Notes under the pieces: model-generated
Database searches by the model: none
The model's input: the letters and a program-made list of their open reading frames with translations, nothing else
What the model was told of the DNA's origin: nothing
NCBI RefSeq assembly: GCF_013408425.1
Contig: NZ_JACBYV010000001.1
Span: 5,642,001-5,706,000 of the forward strand
Length of the DNA: 64,000 bases
Origin: Pseudomonas flavescens
GTDB taxonomy: Bacteria; Pseudomonadota; Gammaproteobacteria; Pseudomonadales; Pseudomonadaceae
Reading direction: 5' to 3'
Shown here: piece after piece, positions 18,065-27,829 of the stretch
How positions within the stretch are numbered: the stretch's first letter is position 1
Layout: every line of letters starts with the position of its first letter
Program-made: the position numbers and the translations under genes

Positions 18065-19525
18065 TTACACGCCCCAGCGAGGAATGTGGTGACTGCCCAT
18101 GGAAATGCACACGTTCTTCACTTCGCTGAATACCTCGAAGCTGTACTCACCGCCTTCGCGGCCGGTACCCGAGCCCTTCACGCCGCCGAATGGCTGGCGC
18201 AGATCGCGCACGTTCTGACTGTTGATGAATACCATGCCGGCCTCGATACCGCGGGCCAGGCGATGAGCCTTGCCGATGTCCTGGGTCCAGATGTACGAGG
18301 CCAGGCCGTAATCGGTTTCGTTGGCCAGGCGCAGGGCTTCGGCCTCGTCCTTGAATTTGATCAGGCACACCACCGGCCCGAAGATTTCTTCCTGGGCGAT
18401 GCGCATGCGGTTGTCCACGTCAGCGAATACCGTCGGCTGGATGAACTGGCCTTTGGACAGGTGCGCTGGCAGGTTGGCTGGGCGCTCCAGGCCGCCAGCC
18501 AGCAGGTTGGCGCCTTCCTCGATGCCGATCCTGATATAGCCGGTGACCTTGTCGTAGTGGGCCTGGGTAATCATGGAGCCGACCTGGGTCTTCGGGTCCT
18601 GCGGGTCACCGACGATCAGGCGCCTGGCGCGGGCCGCGAACTCGGCGACGAACTGGTCGTACACGGTTTCCTGGATGAAGATGCGGCTGCCCGCCGTGCA
18701 GCGTTCGCCATTCAGGGAGAAGATGGTGAACAGCGCGGCATCCAGCGCACGATCGAGATCGGCGTCGTCGAAGATCAGCACCGGGCTCTTGCCGCCCAGC
18801 TCCATGGAGTATTTCTTCAGGCCCGCGGTCTGCATGATCTTCCGGCCGGTGGCGGTGCCGCCGGTGAAGGAAATCGCACGCACATCGGGGTGGCGAACCA
18901 GGGCGTCGCCGGCAGTGGCGCCATAACCCTGCACCACGTTCAGCACGCCCGGTGGAATGCCCGCTTCCAGCGCCAGGCGGCCCAGCTCGTTGGCGGTCAG
19001 CGGTGACAGCTCGCTCATCTTCAGTACGGCGGTGTTGCCCAGCGCCAGGCAGGGCGCGGTCTTCCAGGTGGCGGTCATGAACGGCACGTTCCAGGGCGAC
19101 ACCAGGCCACAGACACCCACCGGCTGGTACAGGGTGTAGTTGAGCATCTGATCGTCGACCGGGTAGCTGTGGCCGTCCATGCGCGTGCAGACTTCGGCGA
19201 AGAAGTCGAAGTTGTGCGAAGCGCGCGGGATCAGCACGTTTCGGGTCTGGTGGATCGGCAGGCCGGTGTCGAGGGTTTCCAGTTCGGCCAGTTGCGGCAC
19301 GTTCTGGTCGATCAGCTCACCCAGCTTGCGCATCAGACGGGCGCGCTCCTTGGCCGGCGTGTTTGCCCATTTCGGGAAGGCGTCCCTGGCGGCGGCGACC
19401 GCCAGGTTGATCTCCTCGGCGCCGCCGCTCGCCACTTCGCCAATGGCGTCACCGGTGGCCGGGTTGTAGTTGGTGAAGGCGTCCCGGCTCTCGACTTCCT
19501 GGCCGTTGATCCAGTGCTTGATCAT
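18065..19525 (-). CDS. hpaE: 5-carboxymethyl-2-hydroxymuconate semialdehyde dehydrogenase
   Basis: This 486-residue aldehyde dehydrogenase has SPWNVPFMTATWK, the catalytic Glu in MELGGKSPVLIFDDAD and the catalytic Cys in LNGERCTAGSR. The N-terminal MIKHWINGQEVES and the C-terminal VKNVCISMGSHHIPRWGV are diagnostic of HpaE/HpcC. It oxidises the ring-cleavage semialdehyde to 5-carboxymethyl-2-hydroxymuconate with NAD+. It is 24 bp downstream of hpaG2. Confidence 0.93.
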   Translation of the reverse strand: MIKHWINGQEVESRDAFTNYNPATGDAIGEVASGGAEEINLAVAAARDAFPKWANTPAKERARLMRKLGELIDQNVPQLAELETLDTGLPIHQTRNVLIPRASHNFDFFAEVCTRMDGHSYPVDDQMLNYTLYQPVGVCGLVSPWNVPFMTATWKTAPCLALGNTAVLKMSELSPLTANELGRLALEAGIPPGVLNVVQGYGATAGDALVRHPDVRAISFTGGTATGRKIMQTAGLKKYSMELGGKSPVLIFDDADLDRALDAALFTIFSLNGERCTAGSRIFIQETVYDQFVAEFAARARRLIVGDPQDPKTQVGSMITQAHYDKVTGYIRIGIEEGANLLAGGLERPANLPAHLSKGQFIQPTVFADVDNRMRIAQEEIFGPVVCLIKFKDEAEALRLANETDYGLASYIWTQDIGKAHRLARGIEAGMVFINSQNVRDLRQPFGGVKGSGTGREGGEYSFEVFSEVKNVCISMGSHHIPRWGV

Positions 19526-19549
19526 CTGCTGTTCCTCTCTTGTTCCGGG

Positions 19550-20314
19550 TTAGCCGCGCGCGGCGAAGAATTCGCGTTCGCTGACGATGTGGTTGACCAG
19601 GCGGCCAACGCCTTCCACTTCCGTCACCACCACGTCGCCCGGTACCACGTCGGCCAGGCCCTCGGGGGTGCCGGTGGCGATCATGTCGCCCGGTTGCAGG
19701 GTCATGAAGCTGGAGAAGTATTCGATCAGGTAGGGGATGTCGAAGATCATGTCGGCGGTGGAGCCTTCCTGCTTCAGCTCACCGTTGATCCAGGTGCGCA
19801 GCGTCAGCCTCGAGGGATCCGCCACGTCGGCGGCGTCGACGATCCATGGGCCCACCGGGGTGGTGGCGTCACGGTTTTTAACGCGCAGGTTGGGGCGGTA
19901 GTAGTTTTCCAGGTAGTCGCGGATCGCGTAGTCGTTGCACACCGTGTAACCGGCCAGGTACTGCAGGGCATCCTCGCGCTTGACGTTGCGCGCCGGCTTG
20001 CCGATTACCGCCACCAGCTCGCACTCGTAGTGCATGTACTTGACGTTGTCCGGGCGCCAGGTGACCCCGTGGTGGCCGGTGTAAGTGCCGGGCGACTTGA
20101 TGAATGCCAGGGGTTCGGTGGGCGCCTTGAAGGCCAATTCCGCGGCGTGGTCGGCGTAGTTCAGGCCCAGGGCGAACATGCTGCCCTCGGCCGGTGGCAG
20201 CCACTCGACGGCGCCTTCGGCGAGCAGGCGACCGTCTGGCAGGCGTACGGCGTTGTCGGCTTCGACGGTGACCGCGTGAACGGCATTTTCAAAGCGAATG
20301 CGTGCGTGCTTCAT
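19550..20314 (-). CDS. hpaG2: Homoprotocatechuate pathway decarboxylase/isomerase, subunit G2
   Basis: This 254-residue fumarylacetoacetate-hydrolase-fold protein has SMFALGLNYADHAAELAF, FIKSPGTYTGHHGV, HYECELVAVIGKPARNVKRE with metal-ligand acids, and MIATGTPEGLADVVPGDVV. It corresponds to the C-terminal half of the bifunctional E. coli HpaG, which decarboxylates 5-oxo-pent-3-ene-1,2,5-tricarboxylate and isomerises the product. In Pseudomonas the two halves are separate genes, as here, with a 10-bp gap. Confidence 0.9.
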   Translation of the reverse strand: MKHARIRFENAVHAVTVEADNAVRLPDGRLLAEGAVEWLPPAEGSMFALGLNYADHAAELAFKAPTEPLAFIKSPGTYTGHHGVTWRPDNVKYMHYECELVAVIGKPARNVKREDALQYLAGYTVCNDYAIRDYLENYYRPNLRVKNRDATTPVGPWIVDAADVADPSRLTLRTWINGELKQEGSTADMIFDIPYLIEYFSSFMTLQPGDMIATGTPEGLADVVPGDVVVTEVEGVGRLVNHIVSEREFFAARG

Positions 20315-20324
20315 GTGCGTTTCC

Positions 20325-20972
20325 TTATTGCGCCACGACGGTATTGGTCAGGCGGCCCAGGCCGCTGATCTCGACGACCACTTCGTCGCCCGGCTGAACG
20401 TCTACGCGCCCCTCCGGTGTGCCCGTGATCAGTACATCGCCTTCGTGCAGGGTCATGAACTCGCTCAGTTCGGCGATCAGCTGGGGGATACTGCGCACCA
20501 GATTGGCGGTGCTGTTTTCCTGGCGGACCTCGCCGTTGACCAGCAGCTTGAGGCTCAGTGCGTGCGGGTCGGCCAGTTCGATCACCTCGCTGCCCAGCGC
20601 GCAGAAGCCGTCGCGGCATTTAGCCTTGACGGCCGGCCGGTAGTAGCTCTCTTCCGGCAGGCTGAATTCATTGACGATCAGGTACCCGGCCACGTGGGCG
20701 AGGGCATCGGCCTGGCTGACCCGGCTGGCGCGCTTGCCGATCACCACGCCGAGCGCCGGGCCCGGTTGCAGGCGCTCGCCAGCTGGCGCGACCACGGCCT
20801 GGCCATCGCCGTTGCGGGTGTTCGGCGTCTTGATGAACAGCACCGGCTTGACGGGTGGTTTCTGGTAAGGGGGTTCGTTGAACTCGCTCAGGCGGCTGTC
20901 CAGCAGGCCTTTGTAGTTCAAGGCGATACCGAACAGAGTACCTGTGGCGATTTCGCTAGCGGCGCGACCCAT
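20325..20972 (-). CDS. hpaG1: Homoprotocatechuate pathway decarboxylase/isomerase, subunit G1
   Basis: This 215-residue protein of the same FAH fold as G2 carries TLFGIALNYKGLLDSRL, KPVLFIKTPNTRNGDGQ, GPALGVVIGKRASRVSQ and LITGTPEGRVDVQPGDEV. It matches the N-terminal half of E. coli HpaG. It is the first gene of the minus-strand meta-cleavage operon (G1-G2-E-D-F-H-I-gabD) and diverges from hpaR. Confidence 0.9.
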   Translation of the reverse strand: MGRAASEIATGTLFGIALNYKGLLDSRLSEFNEPPYQKPPVKPVLFIKTPNTRNGDGQAVVAPAGERLQPGPALGVVIGKRASRVSQADALAHVAGYLIVNEFSLPEESYYRPAVKAKCRDGFCALGSEVIELADPHALSLKLLVNGEVRQENSTANLVRSIPQLIAELSEFMTLHEGDVLITGTPEGRVDVQPGDEVVVEISGLGRLTNTVVAQ

Positions 20973-21282
20973 GCTTCACTCCTGAATCGGACTGGAGCTA
21001 TCCCAGGTGGAGAACACAGGCTGCCGTGCAAGGCGACTCGCCCGATCGGGTTAGCATCTCGATTATTTAATTAATATGTTAACGATGATCGGGCCATGGT
21101 TCGCATCGGCTCGATCCCCGAGGGCTATTTAAACCGTCATCGACGCTTATCGATTGTCTCGGGCTGCCAGGCTTCTTGATCGAGCGTGCCAAAGGTCGAA
21201 CGGGCTTCACCCGTGTTTGCGCAGGCCCGGCAGTTGTTGCTTAAATCGGGCCTGCCGTTACCCACCTGCCATGAGCGAGCCG
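20973..21282. promoter_or_regulatory. hpaG1 / hpaR divergent control region with operator-like site B
   Basis: This 310-bp gap between the meta-cleavage operon and hpaR has no supported gene. An AT-rich stretch at 21061-21085 contains TTAATTAA, the palindrome GTTAAC (21078-21083) and the core TTAACGA (21079-21085) shared with the other two hpa intergenic spaces. It is the expected place for HpaR repression of both directions. Confidence 0.55.
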
Positions 21283-21705
21283 ATGTCCGCACCCAGACCC
21301 TCACTGACCCTGACGCTGCTGCAAGCCCGTGAAGCGGCCATGGGGTTCTTTCGGCCGTCGCTCAACCAGCATGGCCTGACCGAGCAGCAGTGGCGGGTCA
21401 TCCGCATCCTGCGCCAGAGCGGGGAGATGGAGAGTTACCAGCTGGCGCAGCAGGCGTGCATCCTCAAGCCGAGCATGACCGGCGTTCTCGCGCGCATGGA
21501 GCGCGATGGCGTGGTGCGCCGCTGGAAGGCACCGCAGGATCAGCGCCGCGTGTACGTCGGCCTCACGGAAGCGGGCCAGCAGTGCTTCGTCGCGATGAGC
21601 GAGGACATGGAGCGCAACTACCAGCGAATCCTCGAGCAGTTCGGCGACGACAAGCTGCAGCAACTGCTGGGCCTGCTCAACGAACTGAAGCAGATCAAAC
21701 CCTGA
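21283..21705 (+). CDS. hpaR: Homoprotocatechuate degradation operon regulator (MarR family)
   Basis: This 140-residue MarR protein carries SLTLTLLQAREAAMGFFRPS, LTEQQWRVIRILRQSGEMES, ACILKPSMTGVLARMERDG and a wing RWKAPQDQRRVYVGL. It matches E. coli HpaR, the repressor of the meta-cleavage operon. ATG codons at 21271 and 21283 are both possible; the second fits the E. coli length, while the first gives a four-residue extension (MSEP) similar in position to one possible in the paralogue. It diverges from hpaG1 and is followed 19 bp later by hpaA. Confidence 0.92.
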   Translation: MSAPRPSLTLTLLQAREAAMGFFRPSLNQHGLTEQQWRVIRILRQSGEMESYQLAQQACILKPSMTGVLARMERDGVVRRWKAPQDQRRVYVGLTEAGQQCFVAMSEDMERNYQRILEQFGDDKLQQLLGLLNELKQIKP

Positions 21706-21724
21706 GCCCCGGGGAGGGTGAGCC

Positions 21725-22642
21725 ATGGCGAGCCGCCCACCGATTCCCAATATCGACATCGGCCAGGTCTACGACCAGCGCTATGCCGACTCCGATGTGC
21801 ACTACGAGGCACTGGGCAAACTCGCCGATTTCTTCGGGCGCAACATGCCGGTGCATCGGCATGACCGCTTCTTTCAGGTGCATTACGTCAAGAGCGGCAC
21901 GGTGCGCGTGTTTCTCGATGACCAGCGCTACCAGCAGCAAGGGCCGATGTTCTTTCTCACGCCACCTACCGTTCCTCACGCCTTCGTCACCGATGCCGAG
22001 GCCGATGGGCATGTGCTGACCGTGCGTCAGGAATGGGTATGGCCCTTGCTCGAAGCCAGCCATGGGCTGGCTGATGGCCCGCGCATCGGTGCGGTGTGCG
22101 TGGCCTTCGACGAGCTGGGCGGCAGTGTCGATGCGGAAGTCGCCCGGCTCGATCTGTGCTTCGAACAGTTGCGCAGCGAGTTCGCCGCCACCCGTCCTGG
22201 CCGGGCCGCCAGCCTGGAGGCGCTGACGCGGCTGATCATGATCGGTCTGCTGCGCTTGTCCACACGCTCGCTCAAGGCCCAGCCGGAGCGGCGTGATGAC
22301 CTGCAGTTCTTCCATCGCTTCAATGCGCTGATCGAGCGGCATTACCAGCAGCATTGGCCCTTGGCTGCCTACGCGACCGCCATCGGCGTCACGGAGGCGC
22401 GCCTCAATGACATCTGCCGGCGCATTGCCGGTCTACCCTCCAAACGCCTGGTTCACGAGCGCCTGATGCAGGAGGCCAAGCGGCTCCTTCTGTTCGGCGG
22501 CGCCTCGGTCAGCGAGGTCGGCTATCAGCTCGGCTTCAAGGATCCCGGTTACTTCAGCCGGTTCTTCGCCCGTAATGCCGGCATGGCCCCTGGTGAATAC
22601 CGGCAGCGGCACTGGGAAGACAAGCAGGACGCCTGGCGCTGA
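21725..22642 (+). CDS. hpaA: 4-hydroxyphenylacetate catabolism activator (AraC family)
   Basis: This 305-residue regulator has an N-terminal cupin-like effector domain (MPVHRHDRFFQVHYVKSGTV, FFLTPPTVPHAFVTDAEADG) that matches E. coli HpaA, and a C-terminal AraC helix-turn-helix (WPLAAYATAIGVTEARLNDI, then VSEVGYQLGFKDPGYFSRFF). In E. coli it activates the 4-hydroxyphenylacetate hydroxylase genes with the substrate as effector. Here it probably activates the C2/C1 hydroxylase genes that follow the MFS gene. It lies 19 bp after hpaR. Confidence 0.92.
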   Translation: MASRPPIPNIDIGQVYDQRYADSDVHYEALGKLADFFGRNMPVHRHDRFFQVHYVKSGTVRVFLDDQRYQQQGPMFFLTPPTVPHAFVTDAEADGHVLTVRQEWVWPLLEASHGLADGPRIGAVCVAFDELGGSVDAEVARLDLCFEQLRSEFAATRPGRAASLEALTRLIMIGLLRLSTRSLKAQPERRDDLQFFHRFNALIERHYQQHWPLAAYATAIGVTEARLNDICRRIAGLPSKRLVHERLMQEAKRLLLFGGASVSEVGYQLGFKDPGYFSRFFARNAGMAPGEYRQRHWEDKQDAWR

Positions 22643-22986
22643 ATCCGCACCGCCGTCCAGGCTGGCGGTCTGCTGTCTGTTTTTTATTTCTGGTGCTCGC
22701 CGTGTTGGCGCTTGTTGATCGTTATGAAAATAAATTAACTTATTAACGAAATTGTCGCGGGTCAGCCTGAATCGGCCTGGAGCAGAGGCGCAGATAACCC
22801 ATGAGTGCCGTAGCCAGAGCGTGGCAGGCACGACTGTCGCCAGCCGCCGGACTGCTCATCCTCGCTGCCGTGCAGTTCCCAACCATTACTTCCAGCGGCC
22901 AGCCCTGCGGCGTCGAGCCCGGGTGATCGCTGTGCTCTATCGGTCGCCCGTGGCCGGCGTTCTTCCCTGACTGCCTGGAGTCTTGC
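22643..22986. promoter_or_regulatory. Intergenic region hpaA / MFS gene with operator-like site C
   Basis: This 344-bp gap contains no supported gene. At 22731-22750 ATTAAC occurs twice with a two-base spacer (22734-22739 and 22742-22747), and the second copy extends to the shared TTAACGA core (22743-22749). The position upstream of the transporter gene suggests HpaR control of the transporter. Confidence 0.45.
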
Positions 22987-24162
22987 ATGTCACTCGTTCA
23001 CCAGCCTAAACGGCTGATCGTCCTGCTTGCCGCCCTGGTGGCGTTCGGCCCGCTGTCGATCGATATGTATCTGCCCAGCGTGCCGCTGATCGCTGGTGAC
23101 CTGCAGGCCAGCGAACGCCAGGTGCAAATGACCATCGGCCTGTTCCTCGCCGGGTTCAGCCTGGGCATGCTGTTCTACGGGCCCTTGTCCGACCGCTTCG
23201 GTCGTCGACGCCTGCTGCTGGGTGGCATCTGCCTGTACATGCTGGCCAGTCTCGGTTGCGCACTGGCCAGCGAGCCGGAGCACCTTATCGCTTGGCGCCT
23301 GCTACAGGCTGTTGGTGGGGCCTCCGCGTCGGTGCTGGCGCGGGTCATCGTGCGTGACCTGTTCCCGCTCGACGAGGCGGCGCGGGTGCTGTCGCTGATG
23401 CAGCAGGTGACCATGATCGCCACGCTGATCGCGCCATTGCTCGGTGGCTACCTGATTCTGCTCAGTGGCTGGCGAGTACTGTTCTTCATCCTGCTGGGTT
23501 TCGCCGGGGTGTGCCTCGTGCTGGTCTGGCGCGGCATTCCCGAGACCCTGCCCAGGGAATCGCGAGGCGCCTCGCTGGGGCTGGCCTTCGGCGCCTTCGT
23601 TGATATCGCCCGGCAGCCACGGGCCATCGGTTACATCCTGTGCATGGGCCTGGCGTTCGCCGGCATGTTCGCCTTCATCACCGCTTCACCCTTCATCTAC
23701 ATCGAGTTCTTCGACGTATCGATGCAGCACTATGGCTGGCTCTTCTCGCTGAACATCCTTGGCATCATGTGCATGAGCTTCGTCAATGCCCGCCTGGTGC
23801 GACGCCTCGGCTCATCGAGCATGCTGGGTTTTGGGGCCAGCATCAGCGCGCTGTCAGGGATTGCCCTGCTGCTTTGTTGCGCCACGGGTTGGGGCGGCTT
23901 GCCGGCTGTGGTGGTGTGCGTGCTGGCCTACGTCAGCGTGACCGGGATGATCGCGGCCAACTGCCTGGCCTGTCTGATGTCGCTGTTTCCCCGTCAGGCC
24001 GGTGCTGCTGCCGGCCTCGCGGCGGCCATGCAATTTGGCCTTGGCACCCTGGGTAGCGCCTTGGTCAGCATGCTGTATGACGGCAGCCCTTGGCCGATGG
24101 GCCTGCTGATCGGCTGTGCCGGAGTCGGTGTGCTGCTGGCCTACGTTCTGAGCCGTCGCTGA
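22987..24162 (+). CDS. MFS transporter, Bcr/CflA type
   Basis: This 391-residue inner-membrane transporter has about 12 hydrophobic segments. The first helix and loop (AFGPLSIDMYLPSVPLIAGD) and GPLSDRFGRRRLLLGG are the Bcr/CflA signature. Family members export drugs or sulfonamides, so the annotation by family would be efflux. Its position between hpaA and the hydroxylase genes suggests movement of 4-hydroxyphenylacetate or relief from toxic catechol intermediates (inference). It is not HpaX-like in sequence. Confidence 0.85.
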   Translation: MSLVHQPKRLIVLLAALVAFGPLSIDMYLPSVPLIAGDLQASERQVQMTIGLFLAGFSLGMLFYGPLSDRFGRRRLLLGGICLYMLASLGCALASEPEHLIAWRLLQAVGGASASVLARVIVRDLFPLDEAARVLSLMQQVTMIATLIAPLLGGYLILLSGWRVLFFILLGFAGVCLVLVWRGIPETLPRESRGASLGLAFGAFVDIARQPRAIGYILCMGLAFAGMFAFITASPFIYIEFFDVSMQHYGWLFSLNILGIMCMSFVNARLVRRLGSSSMLGFGASISALSGIALLLCCATGWGGLPAVVVCVLAYVSVTGMIAANCLACLMSLFPRQAGAAAGLAAAMQFGLGTLGSALVSMLYDGSPWPMGLLIGCAGVGVLLAYVLSRR

Positions 24163-24453
24163 ACCCCGGCCAAGCCCCTCACGAGCCATGCGGCGCGCGC
24201 AATGGCAACCTCGCGGGGCGCTCGGCCAGCGGCCTGACGCTTTTCCAGAGAGCGTCGAAATGGCCATGAAAAGTACATTATTGCCTGTGGAACGTGCATG
24301 TTTGCCGCCCATGGTGCTCTGCATAATGAACTCGCAAACGTTCCGGTATACCCGTACAGCACAGGCGCTGCGTGACCTACACGCCGCCTCTATCCCTTCG
24401 GGAAGCGTCTCGGGGTGCATGGCCGACATCTAAAAACAAACAGGTCGAACAGC
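24163..24453. other. Intergenic region before the hydroxylase genes
   Basis: This gap of about 290 bp has no supported gene. It has lower GC than its surroundings around 24260-24350 and must hold the promoter activated for the hydroxylase. I found no TTAACGA core here, unlike the three other hpa spaces, which fits activation by HpaA rather than HpaR control. Confidence 0.5.
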
Positions 24454-25623
24454 ATGAAAAAGTCAAATTCGCGCCTTGTCGCGCTACGTGAAATTCTTCC
24501 TGCCATCGCCGCCAACGCGAGCCAGGCGGAGAAGGATCGGATGGTCCCCGCCGAGAACATCGCCCTGCTCAAGGGCATTGGCCTGCATCGCGCCTTTCAG
24601 CCCGAAGCCTATGGCGGCCTGGAAATATCCCTGCCCGAGTTCTGCGACTGCATCGCGCTGCTGGCGGGGGCCTGCGCCAGTACCGCCTGGGCCATGAGCC
24701 TGCTGTGCACCCATAGCCACCAGTTGGCGATGTTTCCGAAAAAACTGCAGGACGAAGTCTGGGGGGATGACCCCCATGCCACCGCCAGCAGCTCCATCGC
24801 GCCCTTCGGCAAAGTGGAGGAGGTCGAGGGTGGCGTGCTGTTCAGCGGCCAGATGGGCTGGAGCAGCGGCAGTGATCATGCCGAGTGGGCCATCGTCGGT
24901 TGCCGTCGCCAGAATGCCGAGGGCGGCCAGGATTACTGCTTCGCCGTGCTGCCGCGCAGCGACTACCAGATCCGTGACGACTGGTATGCCGTGGGCATGA
25001 AGGGCAGCGGCACCAAGACCCTGATCATCGACAACGTGTTCGTGCCGGAGTATCGCATCCAGAAAGCCAAGGACATGATGGAAGGCAAGTCGGCGGGCTT
25101 CGGCCTGTACCCGGACAGCAAGATCTTCTACAGCCCCTATCGCCCGTACTTCGCCAGTGGTTTCTCTACCGTCAGCCTGGGCGTTGCCGAACGCATGCTC
25201 GAAGCCTTCCAAGAGAAGACTCGCAACCGTGTGCGTGCCTATACCGGCGCCACCGTCGGTGCTGCCACCCCGGCGCTGATGCGCCTGGCCGAGTCCACTC
25301 ACCAGGTCGCTGCCGCCCGCGCCTTCCTCGAGAAGACCTGGCGCGAGCACGCCGAGCATGGCGAGCGTCACCAGTACCCCAGCCGCGAGACGCTGGCCTT
25401 CTGGCGCACCAACCAGGCCTACGCGGTGAAAATGTGCGTTCAGGCCGTTGACCGCCTGTTCGAAGCGGCGGGCGGCACCGCCTGGATGGAGAGCAACGAG
25501 CTGCAGCGCCTGTGGCGTGACGCGCACATGACCGCCGCCCACGCCTACACCGACTACGACGTTTGCGCGCAGATCCTCGGCCGCGAGCTGATGGGGCTGG
25601 AACCTGACCCGAGCATGGTCTGA
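24454..25623 (+). CDS. 4-hydroxyphenylacetate 3-hydroxylase, oxygenase component (C2 type)
   Basis: This 389-residue flavin monooxygenase has the acyl-CoA-dehydrogenase fold. It carries FQPEAYGGLEISLPEF, ACASTAWAMSLLCTHSHQL, VLFSGQMGWSSGSDHAEWA and DDWYAVGMKGSGTKTLIIDN, the pattern of C2 of the Acinetobacter baumannii p-hydroxyphenylacetate hydroxylase. It uses reduced FMN/FAD from the partner reductase to form homoprotocatechuate. It is unrelated to E. coli HpaB. The start MKKSNSRLVAL at 24454 follows AGGTCG and gives family length; an upstream in-frame ATG at 24415 is not favoured. The reductase gene follows 60 bp later. Confidence 0.88.
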   Translation: MKKSNSRLVALREILPAIAANASQAEKDRMVPAENIALLKGIGLHRAFQPEAYGGLEISLPEFCDCIALLAGACASTAWAMSLLCTHSHQLAMFPKKLQDEVWGDDPHATASSSIAPFGKVEEVEGGVLFSGQMGWSSGSDHAEWAIVGCRRQNAEGGQDYCFAVLPRSDYQIRDDWYAVGMKGSGTKTLIIDNVFVPEYRIQKAKDMMEGKSAGFGLYPDSKIFYSPYRPYFASGFSTVSLGVAERMLEAFQEKTRNRVRAYTGATVGAATPALMRLAESTHQVAAARAFLEKTWREHAEHGERHQYPSRETLAFWRTNQAYAVKMCVQAVDRLFEAAGGTAWMESNELQRLWRDAHMTAAHAYTDYDVCAQILGRELMGLEPDPSMV

Positions 25624-26619
<996 letters not shown>

Positions 26620-26720
26620 CGCGAGGCTACAGGCTGCCTGAGGTGGCTGCGGAGATTCGAGTACTCGGTGAGCTGCGGCTCACCGGGATTTGGCCGCGTC
26701 CGCGCATTGCCGCACCCCCC

Positions 26721-27242
26721 TCATCTTCCCTGGCGCAAGCCATCGCGCCACCAGCGCCCCAGCCACGAACCTGCCGGGGAGGGCGCCGCCTGCGGTTGCC
26801 CATGCAGGCGCGGCAGTTCATCCAGCGCGACCCACAGCTCACCCTGCCACGCCAGCAGATTGACCTGCCCGTTGCCCCAGGCCATCAGGCAACGTGACGG
26901 CTCATGCGCCTCGGCCGCGTCGCTGTCGCGCAAGGCAGGCAGCGCCACGTGGCTGAGCCAGCGCCGCAGGTGACGGTTCTCCGGGTGCGAGAAGCGGCAC
27001 AGCGCCCGGTACATCCCCGACTCACTGAGCACCTCCACGGCCTCCAGCTGCCCGTTGGGCAACTGCAGATGCACCCTGCGCAACTGGTCGGCATCCATCA
27101 ACCGACAGACCCGCTCCGGGCGCCGATGCCCCAGCAAACGCGCGAACTCCACGGCGCAAACCCAAGGCTGCCGATCGATCATAACCCCGCGCAGCGGTTG
27201 GCGATGGCGCATCAGCACCAGGGGAGTAAAGGCTTCATCCAT
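26721..27242 (-). CDS. Bro-N domain (phage antirepressor-like) protein
   Basis: This 173-residue protein has an N-terminal Bro-N domain: RQPLRGVMIDRQPWVCAVEF, ARLLGHRRPERVCRLMD, ESGMYRALCRFSHPENRHLR and RWLSHVALPALR. Such domains are DNA-binding parts of phage antirepressors and also occur as solitary chromosomal genes. A strong AGGAGG lies just before the start. No integrase or other phage gene is nearby. It diverges from an XRE repressor, as a repressor/antirepressor pair would. Confidence 0.75.
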   Translation of the reverse strand: MDEAFTPLVLMRHRQPLRGVMIDRQPWVCAVEFARLLGHRRPERVCRLMDADQLRRVHLQLPNGQLEAVEVLSESGMYRALCRFSHPENRHLRRWLSHVALPALRDSDAAEAHEPSRCLMAWGNGQVNLLAWQGELWVALDELPRLHGQPQAAPSPAGSWLGRWWRDGLRQGR

Positions 27243-27333
27243 AAGGCCTCCTGAATACAGCTTCGAACGTTAATAGCGTGTGGTCGTACTGTCGGGATCG
27301 CAGCGCTCTGCATCCAGATAGTCTCGCAATGAA

Positions 27334-27358
27334 CAGTATACGCTGTAGCAGTATACTG
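27334..27358. promoter_or_regulatory. Candidate operator of the XRE regulator
   Basis: CAGTATAC occurs at 27334-27341 and again at 27349-27356, 15 bp apart; the second is part of the perfect palindrome CAGTATACTG (27349-27358). It lies in the divergent promoter region between the Bro-N gene and the XRE gene, and the spacing places the two boxes on nearly adjacent helix faces, as for cooperative repressor binding. Confidence 0.5.
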
Positions 27359-27406
27359 CGCGTAATGGCTCGATTGGCTACTCATCATTAACTGGGTAGT
27401 GGATCG

Positions 27407-27697
27407 GTGGAGCTGAAAAAGGCATTCGGCGCGGCGTTGAAGCACGCGCGAGCGGTTCAAAAAAAGACGCAGGAAGATTTTGCTGTCGTCAGTAGTCGTA
27501 CGTACCTGAGCGCTCTGGAGCGCGGGATGTACAGTCCCAGCATGGATAAGCTAGATACGCTGGCCTCAGTGTTGGAACTGCATCCGGTCACATTGGTGGC
27601 GTCGAGTTACCTGAACGCGGAGCCTGAGATGGGGGTTGATGTGTTACTGGAGAGGTTGAAGGAGGAGCTCATGGTGCTCCATGGTCCTGGTAAGTGA
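27407..27697 (+). CDS. XRE-family helix-turn-helix regulator
   Basis: This 96-residue protein has a Cro/CI-type helix-turn-helix at residues ~7-62: FGAALKHARAVQKKTQEDFA, VSSRTYLSALERGMYSPSMD, KLDTLASVLELHPVTL. It probably starts at a GTG (27407). The remaining ~30 residues may mediate dimerisation. It is divergent from the Bro-N gene and has repeated palindromic boxes upstream. The GC content is lower than in the neighbouring catabolic genes, compatible with acquisition by transfer. Confidence 0.8.
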   Translation: MELKKAFGAALKHARAVQKKTQEDFAVVSSRTYLSALERGMYSPSMDKLDTLASVLELHPVTLVASSYLNAEPEMGVDVLLERLKEELMVLHGPGK

Positions 27698-27785
27698 TCC
27701 ATGTGTTCTGCGAGGGCGTTAGCTCCAAACCTTTGTCTGTTCTCACTGAACATGCCTTGCTGAGATGAGATCCTTGCGCATCGGA

Positions 27786-27815
27786 TTGGCGCTCGGCCAG
27801 GTGCATCGGTATAAT
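27786..27815 (+). promoter_or_regulatory. Promoter of the tRNA gene
   Basis: TTGGCG (27786-27791) and a perfect TATAAT (27810-27815) are 18 bp apart and end 14 bases before the tRNA 5' end, a sigma70-type promoter in the expected position. Confidence 0.6.
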
Positions 27816-27829
27816 CCGCCGGCCTCTGA

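Noticed and set aside
22987..24162. MFS gene as hpaX, the 4-hydroxyphenylacetate importer
   Set aside because: Its motifs are those of Bcr/CflA efflux proteins rather than the HpaX group; only its position suggests a link.
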